This document shows, piece after piece, positions 1 through 5,403 of a DNA stretch of 6,586 bases. The notes beneath the pieces were generated by a model, which worked only from the letters and a program-made list of their open reading frames with translations, was not told where the DNA came from and ran no database searches. The translations under genes were made by a program, and so were the position numbers. Origin of the DNA: an uncultured Eubacterium sp. (GTDB lineage Bacteria; Bacillota; Clostridia; Lachnospirales; Lachnospiraceae); contig CAJTSV010000058.1 of NCBI GenBank assembly GCA_910579075.1, positions 3,501 through 10,086 on the forward strand. The letters are read 5' to 3'. The stretch's first letter is position 1. The number at the start of each line of letters is the position of its first letter.

Positions 1-885
1 ATCGATTTGTACCGCAGGGCATGTGAAAAATACCGCCTGTCAGCAGCGCTGGGGCTGTGCGGTACCGGCAGGCACAGAAAGCAGCCGGGGCCGTGTGATG
101 CCAGGGGGGTTGTTTTTGATACATCCGGAAGCGGACACAGAAAGCAGCTTCAGGCAGAAAAACTGGCTGCGGGGGAAGCGCCGGACTTTGTGATTAACCG
201 TACAAGGGATTACCGGATAGCGCAGCTGTTTGAAAAAATGGGAATTCCGGTTTTTAATGATTCTGCCGTCGCAAGGCTTGGCAACGACAAGCTGCAGGCA
301 TACCGTTACATGCAGGAAAAACAGATTCCGGTTATGCCATTCGTCTGCGGGACGCGGCATGCGCCGCCCTGGTACCCGGCTGTTATCAAATCCTGCAGCG
401 GGCATGGCGGAACGCAGGTGTACCTGGTTACAGACAGCCGGGAATGGGAAGCCTGGAACAGGGAGCACGCAAAAGACCGGGATGCGTATCTGATGCAGAA
501 AGCGGCATCCCGGGCGGGCCGGGATGTGCGCGTGTATATTGTCGGAAACCAGATTACGGCAGCGGTTTTAAGAAGCTCTGATACGGATTTCCGCAGCAAT
601 TACTGCCTGGGCGGGAAGGTATCGCTGTATGAGCTGGATTCCGGGGAGCGGGAGCTTGTCTTGCGTGCAGCACAGGGGCTGGATATCGGCATGGCGGGCA
701 TGGATTTTATATTTCATAACGGGGAACTGGTGTTTAATGAAATCGAAGATACTGCCGGGGCAAGAGCGCTGTATCATCTGACGGACTATGATATTGTGGA
801 TGATTATGTCCGGCATATCCGAAGGGAGCTGGAATCCCGCGGCCTATTTACAAAACCGGATGCTTATGGTACGATAAAACCGTAA
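1..885 (+). CDS. RimK-like ATP-grasp family protein, 5'-partial
   Basis: Probable ATP-dependent carboxylate-amine (or similar) ligase of the ATP-grasp superfamily; its substrate cannot be read from the sequence. The frame is open to the left edge. The first start inside the window is a TTG at 7 with no visible ribosome binding site, so the true start probably lies outside. Counting from that TTG (292 residues): a pre-ATP-grasp stretch PDFVINRTRDY (59-69), then NDK (93-95) at the head of the ATP-grasp fold, Lys128 in PAVIK as the likely ATP-binding lysine, a glycine-rich loop SGHGGTQV (131-138), GRDVRVYIVG (171-180), RSN...GG (196-203) as in RimK, and GMDFIF followed by NEIED (244-248), whose acidic residues would hold Mg2+. 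Residues 1-55 do not resemble the usual N-terminal domain and contain two similar HRKQ segments. A YesL-type gene follows 44 bp downstream on the same strand, so the two may be co-transcribed. Family call is firm; function is open. Confidence 0.85.
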   Translation: MDLYRRACEKYRLSAALGLCGTGRHRKQPGPCDARGVVFDTSGSGHRKQLQAEKLAAGEAPDFVINRTRDYRIAQLFEKMGIPVFNDSAVARLGNDKLQAYRYMQEKQIPVMPFVCGTRHAPPWYPAVIKSCSGHGGTQVYLVTDSREWEAWNREHAKDRDAYLMQKAASRAGRDVRVYIVGNQITAAVLRSSDTDFRSNYCLGGKVSLYELDSGERELVLRAAQGLDIGMAGMDFIFHNGELVFNEIEDTAGARALYHLTDYDIVDDYVRHIRRELESRGLFTKPDAYGTIKP

Positions 886-915
886 ACAAAATCAGGGTTT
901 TTCGGAATCTTTTAT

Positions 916-922
916 GGGGGAG
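916..922 (+). promoter_or_regulatory. Ribosome binding site for the YesL-family gene
   Basis: GGGGGAG lies 7 nt before the ATG at 930. It fixes that start and makes separate upstream starts unlikely. I see no convincing promoter in the 44 bp between the ATP-grasp stop and this site, which fits co-transcription with the upstream gene. Confidence 0.7.
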
Positions 923-929
923 CAGGAAA

Positions 930-1583
930 ATGAATCAGCTTTTTAATTATGACAATGGCCTTTTCCGGGCGGTCGGCAAAGCGGTGGATGCGTTTTATTT
1001 AAGCCTTTTATGGGTGCTGTTCAGCCTTCCGGTTGTGACCATTGGTGCATCTGCAACGGCGTTATATTATGCGGTGCATAAGTCGCTGCGCGGCAACCGC
1101 AGCTATCTGTGGGAGAGCTTTTGGAGCGCGTTTAAATCCAACTTTAAGCAGGCGACTAAAATATGGCTGATACTGGCTGCGGGCTTTGCATTTTTGTTTG
1201 CAGACAGCCGGATTACGCTTTCGATGCTCGAACAGGGCGCCAGAATGGGGATTTTATATTATTTCTTTTATTTCCTGATGTATTTTCTGGCTGTCTGGAG
1301 CGTATATATTTTTGCTTATTCGGCAAGGTTTGAAAACGGCATGAAAGATACGATGAAAAATGCTGCGATTATTGCAGTGATTCATCTGCCGGGCTCTCTG
1401 CTGGTGTTTGGCGTCCTGTTTGCTGCAGGATTTTTAATCAGCATATTTATCCCGTTTCTTTTTATTGTGCCGGCCGCAGCGGCAGTGCTGCTGGATATGA
1501 TTCTGGAAAAAATTTTCCGCAGATATATGTCGCAGGAAGATTTGCAGAAGGAAGAAGAACTGAGCTGGGAGCAGCATTCGTAA
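930..1583 (+). CDS. YesL/DUF624-family integral membrane protein
   Basis: A 217-residue membrane protein of the YesL (DUF624) family, common in Firmicutes and often found beside carbohydrate uptake or sugar-use genes; its molecular role is not established. The N-terminus has the family pattern: a short amphipathic start (FNYDNGLFRAVGKAVD, 5-20) running into a first membrane segment with LLWVLFSLPVVTIGAS, then a polar AFKSNFKQATK loop before the second segment. Hydrophobic segments lie at about 21-47, 77-93, 105-131, 143-165 and 167-190, giving five predicted helices. The tail (191-217) is charged and rich in Glu and Lys, consistent with a cytosolic end. The length is normal for the family. 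The upstream neighbour is an ATP-grasp enzyme rather than sugar-transport genes, so context does not show what this copy does. Confidence 0.88.
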   Translation: MNQLFNYDNGLFRAVGKAVDAFYLSLLWVLFSLPVVTIGASATALYYAVHKSLRGNRSYLWESFWSAFKSNFKQATKIWLILAAGFAFLFADSRITLSMLEQGARMGILYYFFYFLMYFLAVWSVYIFAYSARFENGMKDTMKNAAIIAVIHLPGSLLVFGVLFAAGFLISIFIPFLFIVPAAAAVLLDMILEKIFRRYMSQEDLQKEEELSWEQHS

Positions 1584-1609
1584 TCCGAAAAAGCTTGCGT
1601 TTTCGGATT
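1582..1609. other. Perfect 10-bp inverted repeat overlapping the YesL stop
   Basis: AATCCGAAAA (1582-1591) and TTTTCGGATT (1600-1609) form a perfect 10-bp stem with an 8-nt loop, starting inside the TAA stop of the upstream gene. No T-run follows on either strand, so it is not a classical intrinsic terminator by itself. It may protect the 3' end of the mRNA, act together with the stronger hairpin 32 bp downstream, or be part of a dispersed intergenic repeat. Confidence 0.6.
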
Positions 1610-1638
1610 CCCATATGTATATCAGGCATGGCAGATGC

Positions 1639-1679
1639 AAAAAAAGGAGATGTCCCGTTTGGAAGGACATCTCCTTTTT
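1639..1679. terminator. Bidirectional rho-independent terminator between convergent genes
   Basis: GGAGATGTCC (1646-1655) and GGACATCTCC (1665-1674) form a perfect 10-bp stem around a 9-nt loop. It is flanked by seven A's (1639-1645) on the left and five T's (1675-1679) on the right, and the A and T runs can extend the stem. Read on the + strand it ends the ATP-grasp/YesL unit. Read on the - strand the A-run becomes a seven-U tail and ends the AICAR transformylase gene, whose stop is at 1698-1700. Confidence 0.92.
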
Positions 1680-1697
1680 GGTATTCAGGCGGATGCA

Positions 1698-2879
1698 TTA
1701 ATGATGGAACAGGCGGATTCCGGTAAATGCCATTACTATATTGTGTGCGTTGCAGGCATTGATAACATCCTGGTCGCGTTTGGAGCCGCCTGGCTGTGCC
1801 ACGTATGTTACGCCGCTGCGGTAAGCACGCTCGATATTGTCACTGAATGGGAAAAAGGCGTCGGAACCAAGCGTGACGCCCGAATTTCCGGAAAGCCATT
1901 CCCGTTTTTCCTCTGCGGTAAATACCGGCGGTTTTACTTTAAACGTATGCTCCCATACATCCTCTCCCAGCACGTCCATATAATCTTCCCCGATATAGAG
2001 GTCAATGGCGTTATCGCGGTCAGCGCGCTTGATATTGTCCTGGAACTGCAGGCCGAGCACCTGCGGGGACTGGCGCAGATACCAGTTGTCTGCTTTTGTC
2101 CCGGCCAGCCGCGTGCAGTGAATGCGGGACTGCTGCCCGGCTCCGATGCCGATTGCCTGGCCGCCCTTTACATAGCAGACAGAATTGGACTGGGTATATT
2201 TTAAGGTAATCATTGCAATGGCAAGGTCGATTTTAGCCGCGTCTGGCAGGTTTTTGTTTTCGGTGACAATATTGTTAAAAAAGCTGCTGTCAATGTTCAG
2301 CTCATTGCGGCCCTGTTCAAAGGTAATGCCGAATACGTCCTTGTGCTCGACAGGAGCCGGCACATACGAAGGGTCGATTTCAATAACATTGTAAGTGCCG
2401 CGTTTCTTGCCTTTTAAGATTTCCAGTGCCTGCGGCTCATAGCCTGGAGCGATTACGCCGTCCGATACTTCATGCTGGATAAACTGGGCAGTCGGCACAT
2501 CGCAGATATCGGATAATGCGATAAAATCGCCAAAGGATGACATGCGGTCAGCACCCCTTGCGCGTACATATGCGCTCGCAAGCGGGGAATAGCTGATGTC
2601 GTAGTCATTGGCCCAGTAAATCTGGCGTTCGGTATCATTTAACGGAAGCCCGATGGCAGCGCCGGCCGGTGATACATGCTTAAAAGAAGCAGCAGCCGGA
2701 AGCCCTGAGGCTTTTTTTAATTCTGTGACAAGCTGCCAGCCGTTGAAGGCATCCAGAAAGTTAATGTAGCCTGGCTTGCCGTTTAATACGCGGATTGGCA
2801 GCCCGGAACCGTCACTCATGTAAATGCGGGAAGGCTTCTGGTTTGGGTTGCAGCCGTATTTCAGTTCTAATTCGTTCAT
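1698..2879 (-). CDS. Stand-alone AICAR formyltransferase (PurH C-terminal-type)
   Basis: Phosphoribosylaminoimidazolecarboxamide (AICAR) formyltransferase, the tenth step of de novo purine synthesis: it moves a formyl group from 10-formyl-tetrahydrofolate to AICAR to give FAICAR, in the cytosol. At 393 residues it contains only the transformylase part; the IMP cyclohydrolase (MGS-like) domain of bifunctional PurH is absent, so cyclization to IMP needs another protein. Visible family signatures: KYGCNPNQ (7-14), the catalytic Lys67-His68 pair in SFKHVSPAGAA, RARGADRMSSFGDF (106-119), KYTQSNSVCYVKGGQAIGIG (227-246), SDAFFPFSDNI (339-349), QPGGSKRDQDVI (362-373), and a C-terminal RLFHH. Relative to E. 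coli PurH it has roughly 55-65 extra residues around 265-330, which resemble the matching region of animal ATIC. The ATG at 2877-2879 has AAAGGAG 9 nt upstream. No other purine gene is in the window. Function is secure; a purH symbol would wrongly imply the bifunctional form. Confidence 0.93.
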   Translation of the reverse strand: MNELELKYGCNPNQKPSRIYMSDGSGLPIRVLNGKPGYINFLDAFNGWQLVTELKKASGLPAAASFKHVSPAGAAIGLPLNDTERQIYWANDYDISYSPLASAYVRARGADRMSSFGDFIALSDICDVPTAQFIQHEVSDGVIAPGYEPQALEILKGKKRGTYNVIEIDPSYVPAPVEHKDVFGITFEQGRNELNIDSSFFNNIVTENKNLPDAAKIDLAIAMITLKYTQSNSVCYVKGGQAIGIGAGQQSRIHCTRLAGTKADNWYLRQSPQVLGLQFQDNIKRADRDNAIDLYIGEDYMDVLGEDVWEHTFKVKPPVFTAEEKREWLSGNSGVTLGSDAFFPFSDNIERAYRSGVTYVAQPGGSKRDQDVINACNAHNIVMAFTGIRLFHH

Positions 2880-2888
2880 GATTGAAAC

Positions 2889-2895
2889 TCCTTTC
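2889..2895 (-). promoter_or_regulatory. Ribosome binding site for AICAR formyltransferase
   Basis: AAAGGAG on the - strand, 9 nt before the ATG at 2879. It is near-consensus and confirms this start. Confidence 0.8.
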
Positions 2896-2973
2896 GCTCA
2901 TTTGCATCATCTGTTACAGCCTGGCGCGGACGCTGCGTGCTTCTGGCAGGATGGTGGGCCGGACTGTATCATT

Positions 2974-3002
2974 ATTATAGCGTTGCCGGGACTGGTTGTA
3001 AA
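2974..3002 (-). promoter_or_regulatory. Sigma-A-type promoter for AICAR formyltransferase
   Basis: On the - strand TTTACA (-35, 2997-3002) and a perfect TATAAT (-10, 2974-2979) are separated by exactly 17 bp (2980-2996). Transcription should start near 2967, leaving an untranslated leader of about 88 nt. The -35 box begins 7 bp after the stop codon of the upstream MATE gene. I recognised no riboswitch in the leader. Confidence 0.8.
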
Positions 3003-3009
3003 GCTTTTC

Positions 3010-4350
3010 CTAAGCCAGACGGCGAAGGTGCATCCATACCATCAGGACGCAGTAGGCAAGCGCGAATGACCAGGAAATAGGGTTGCCGTAGCAGATAGCG
3101 GTAAATCCAAGGCTTGTAAAGGCAAGCGCGGCACCAAGGCTGCGCCCGAGCAGTTCCCCGATTCCGGAAAGAATGGCCTGGAAGCTGTGTCCCATGCCTT
3201 GCAGGGTGTTGCGGAAAATCGTCAGGGAGCCGTGAATGGCAAACAGCACGCTGATTCGGGATAAATATTCCAGCGCGCCCTGTGCCGCAGGGCTGGCTGT
3301 TTCCCCGAGCACGAGTGCCACAAGGCTGCCTTTTGCCAGGAAAATGGCAGTCCAGGCTGCGATGCAGTACAAATACTGTATAAGCAGGCCGTATCTGACG
3401 CCGCTTCGGATGCGGTCATACTTTCTGGCACCATAATTCTGGGCCGTATAAGTGGCCATGGCTGTGCCGACGCTTTCCATTGGAAGCGTAAATATCTGGC
3501 GGATTTTTTCCCCGGTTGTATGCGCGGTGATGGCTGTGCTGCCAAGGACGTTGATGGCATTCTGCATGGCAATGGCGCCAATGGCGCAGACCGAATATTC
3601 AAAGCCCATTGGAAGGCCTATGGCGTTCAGCCGTTTTACATGGGACAGCGAGAGGGCCATGTCTTTTTTGCGGATAGCAAAGCTGGCAGTTTTTCGAAAC
3701 AGCCACCAGCAGTTTAAACAGCCGCTGACGCCCTGGCTGATGACAGTCGCTGCCGCAGCACCGGCAACGCCAAGCGGGATGACCGCAACGAGCAGGAAGT
3801 CCAGGACAATGTTCAGAACGCAGGAAGCAAGCAGGAAATAAAAAGGATGTCTGGAATCCCCGAGGGCGCGCAGCACGCTGGCGGAATGGTTATAAAGCAT
3901 TGACAGGGGAATGCCTGCAAAAATAATCTGGATATAAGAAGCAGCCATTGGCAGGATATCCTGCGGTGTCCGAATCAGTGCCAGCAGCGGCACGGTCATA
4001 GCAAAAGCCGCTGCCGCAAGGATGACGCTGATAACGGCAGACGCCCACAGGCCGTTCCAGTAAAAACGGTGCACCTCATCCCGGTCTTTTGCACCGAAGG
4101 ACTGGGAGAGCGGAACACCGAAGCCGGCTGCACAGCCCTGTACAAAGCCGAGAATTAAAAAATTCAGGCTGTAAGTAACACCAGATGCAGCCAGTGCCTG
4201 TTCTCCGAGAAACCGCCCGATAATAACGGTATCTGCAAAATTATAAAGCTGCTGGAACAGCGTGCCGAATACAAGCGGCAGGGCAAAAAAGAATATTTTT
4301 GACAGCGGATTTCCAGTGGTCAGGTCGTTTCTGGATAATGTATTGTGCAT
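3010..4350 (-). CDS. MATE-family multidrug/metabolite efflux transporter
   Basis: A 446-residue inner-membrane transporter of the MATE family, normally a Na+- or H+-driven exporter of drugs, cations or metabolites; the substrate is not predictable here. The length and about twelve hydrophobic segments match two MatE repeats, near residues 17-180 and 240-405. Family features include the first helix with Pro25, Gln33-Gln34, Tyr36, Asn37 and Asp40 followed by IIGRFLG; RALGDSRHP (161-169) and its second-half counterpart RNTLQGMGHS (380-389); GLPMG (245-249); and AQNYGA (303-308). The start ATG at 4348-4350 has AAAGGAG 10 nt upstream. It has its own promoter and is divergent from the hemerythrin gene. 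No intrinsic terminator follows its stop at 3010-3012, so some transcripts may run into the transformylase gene. No regulator lies beside it. Confidence 0.93.
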   Translation of the reverse strand: MHNTLSRNDLTTGNPLSKIFFFALPLVFGTLFQQLYNFADTVIIGRFLGEQALAASGVTYSLNFLILGFVQGCAAGFGVPLSQSFGAKDRDEVHRFYWNGLWASAVISVILAAAAFAMTVPLLALIRTPQDILPMAASYIQIIFAGIPLSMLYNHSASVLRALGDSRHPFYFLLASCVLNIVLDFLLVAVIPLGVAGAAAATVISQGVSGCLNCWWLFRKTASFAIRKKDMALSLSHVKRLNAIGLPMGFEYSVCAIGAIAMQNAINVLGSTAITAHTTGEKIRQIFTLPMESVGTAMATYTAQNYGARKYDRIRSGVRYGLLIQYLYCIAAWTAIFLAKGSLVALVLGETASPAAQGALEYLSRISVLFAIHGSLTIFRNTLQGMGHSFQAILSGIGELLGRSLGAALAFTSLGFTAICYGNPISWSFALAYCVLMVWMHLRRLA

Positions 4351-4360
4351 GGGGTGTCTT

Positions 4361-4367
4361 CTCCTTT
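4361..4367 (-). promoter_or_regulatory. Ribosome binding site for the MATE transporter
   Basis: AAAGGAG on the - strand, 10 nt before the ATG at 4350, supports this start over internal ones. Confidence 0.75.
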
Positions 4368-4392
4368 GTTCGGAATCTGTCTTTGTTTTTAC

Positions 4393-4421
4393 AGTATAAA
4401 TCAGACGGCCCGGAAAGTAAA
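4393..4421 (-). promoter_or_regulatory. Predicted sigma-A promoter for the MATE transporter
   Basis: On the - strand TTTACT (-35, 4416-4421) and TATACT (-10, 4393-4398) are spaced by 17 bp. Transcription would start near 4386, giving a leader of about 36 nt. Each box departs from consensus at one or two positions, so it should be of moderate strength. Confidence 0.6.
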
Positions 4422-4482
4422 ACAGAAAATGCAGGCCGGTGTGAACAGTAACGATTGTCCGGCGCAGGGGGATAGAAAAAGT

Positions 4483-4493
4483 AACAATTTGTT
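4483..4493. promoter_or_regulatory. Small palindrome at the hemerythrin -35 box, possible operator
   Basis: AACAATTTGTT is a perfect palindrome of two 5-bp arms around one T. Its last base is the first base of the proposed -35 box of the hemerythrin promoter. A related stretch, AGTAACGATTGT, occurs at 4447-4458, and AGTAACAATTTGT at 4481 onwards repeats it about 33-34 bp away. This layout would suit a repressor or activator, but short AT-rich palindromes also arise by chance. Confidence 0.3.
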
Positions 4494-4522
4494 TGCAGTG
4501 ACAGGAACACTTGTGCTATAAT
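4493..4522 (+). promoter_or_regulatory. Extended -10 promoter for the hemerythrin-coaBC operon
   Basis: A perfect TATAAT (4517-4522) is preceded directly by TGC (4514-4516), giving the extended -10 TGnTATAAT. A weaker -35, TTGCAG (4493-4498), sits 18 bp upstream. Transcription should begin near 4529, leaving a leader of about 33 nt. The extended -10 could compensate for the poor -35. Confidence 0.8.
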
Positions 4523-4545
4523 AGTCCACAAAACAGATTCAAACC

Positions 4546-4553
4546 AAAGGAGG
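4546..4553 (+). promoter_or_regulatory. Ribosome binding site fixing the hemerythrin start
   Basis: AAAGGAGG lies 8 nt before the ATG at 4562. It decides the start: a longer in-frame reading from a TTG at 4511 would begin upstream of the predicted transcription start, inside the -10 region, and is not credible. Confidence 0.88.
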
Positions 4554-4561
4554 ACAACCGT

Positions 4562-5383
4562 ATGTTTCAATTTACACAGGACTGCATGATTGGAAATGAG
4601 CGCATTGACGATGAGCACCGGCATTTATTTGATATTCTCAACAGGGGAGTTGAAATGTCGCGCAACAGCTATGCAGACCGTTATGAAGCGGTCAAGGGGC
4701 TGCTGGATGAACTGAACGACTATGCAGAGCAGCATTTTACATATGAAGAAAGCTATATGGAGCAGATACGCGATCCGGAGCTGATTCTGCAGCGCAGCCA
4801 GCATATGGTATTCCGCGATAAAATCCGGGGGTGGAGCTTTAGCGATATCGATTCGAGCGAGCAGCAGAACGAGCTGCTTGGGGAGCTGATGGAATATCTG
4901 GCCCGCTGGCTGTATCATCATATTATTTCCAGCGATGCCATGATTGGAAAGCTGCCAAAGCTGGAAGAATGGATGGTAAAGGAAAATCCGTGTGAATTTC
5001 TGGACGAATACCGTACCGGCATTGACTTTGTGGATGAGGAGCATAAGGTGCTGTTCCAGATTACCGATAAAGCCTACAAGCTGCTGCAGCGTGATTTTTC
5101 CCTTGACGGGTATGATGAAGTCATGGACGTGATTACAGAACTCAAGGACTATACCGTGCGCCATTTCAACGATGAGGAAGCATATATGGAGCGCATCAAA
5201 TATGAAGGGCTGGCCGCACAGAGAAGGGCGCACGAGTCCTTTATCCAGCGTATTGAGGGTGTGGACCTGGATAATGTGGAAGGCGACCTCAAGGAATATC
5301 TGGCAAGCCTGATTGAGTTTCTGCTTGGCTGGCTCATTAACCATATTCTGTATACGGATAAGAAAATTCCGCTGGAAGTTTAA
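4562..5383 (+). CDS. Tandem two-domain bacteriohemerythrin
   Basis: A 273-residue soluble protein made of two hemerythrin domains in a row, about 1-135 and 142-273, with no signal peptide or membrane segment. Hemerythrins bind O2 (sometimes NO or iron) at a diiron centre inside a four-helix bundle; in anaerobes they are usually seen as O2 scavengers, carriers or sensors. Domain 1 ligand pattern: His19 (IDDEH), His58 and Glu62 (HFTYE), His81, His120 and Asp125 (HIISSD). Domain 2: His161 (VDEEH), His201 and Glu205 (HFNDE), His224, His261 and Asp266 (HILYTD). The canonical site also has a histidine four residues before the fourth-helix-side histidine (HxxxH); here both domains carry glutamine instead, Gln77 (QRSQH) and Gln220 (QRRAH). 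Thus each predicted site keeps six of seven ligands. The gene has its own promoter and is followed after 20 bp by coaBC. Family call is firm; whether each site binds two irons is unknown. Confidence 0.92.
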   Translation: MFQFTQDCMIGNERIDDEHRHLFDILNRGVEMSRNSYADRYEAVKGLLDELNDYAEQHFTYEESYMEQIRDPELILQRSQHMVFRDKIRGWSFSDIDSSEQQNELLGELMEYLARWLYHHIISSDAMIGKLPKLEEWMVKENPCEFLDEYRTGIDFVDEEHKVLFQITDKAYKLLQRDFSLDGYDEVMDVITELKDYTVRHFNDEEAYMERIKYEGLAAQRRAHESFIQRIEGVDLDNVEGDLKEYLASLIEFLLGWLINHILYTDKKIPLEV

Positions 5384-5392
5384 AGTTTGACA

Positions 5393-5398
5393 GGGAGG
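5393..5398 (+). promoter_or_regulatory. Ribosome binding site for coaBC
   Basis: GGGAGG, 5 nt before the ATG at 5404. It lies in the 20-bp gap after the hemerythrin stop, where there is no room for a separate terminator and promoter, so coaBC is expected to be translated from the same mRNA. Confidence 0.75.
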
Positions 5399-5403
5399 CT
5401 GGT

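Noticed and set aside
1635..2204. Open frame of 189 codons on the + strand
   Set aside because: It begins in the terminator and runs antisense to the well-supported AICAR transformylase, with no ribosome binding site and no recognisable domain.
2880..2967. ZTP (pfl) or other purine-related riboswitch in the transformylase leader
   Set aside because: I looked for the conserved GGGAGC-like and CCGCCTGGGC-like segments of the ZTP fold; only a loose GCGCCAGGC stretch is present and the paired elements are missing.
2880..3009. Intrinsic terminator for the MATE gene
   Set aside because: After the stop on the - strand there is only a short AAAGCTTT palindrome and the next gene's promoter; no GC-rich stem followed by a T-run is present.
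4511..4561. Longer hemerythrin start at a TTG
   Set aside because: This start lies upstream of the predicted transcription start, within the -10 region, while the ATG at 4562 has a consensus ribosome binding site.
4241..4624. Open frame of 127 codons on the - strand across the divergent intergenic region
   Set aside because: It overlaps the 5' ends of both flanking genes and both promoters, and has no family resemblance.
4625..5344. Open frame of 239 codons on the - strand
   Set aside because: It is fully antisense to the hemerythrin gene, whose metal-ligand motifs, promoter and ribosome binding site are all clear; the antisense product looks like a codon-shadow, rich in stray Cys, His and Ile.
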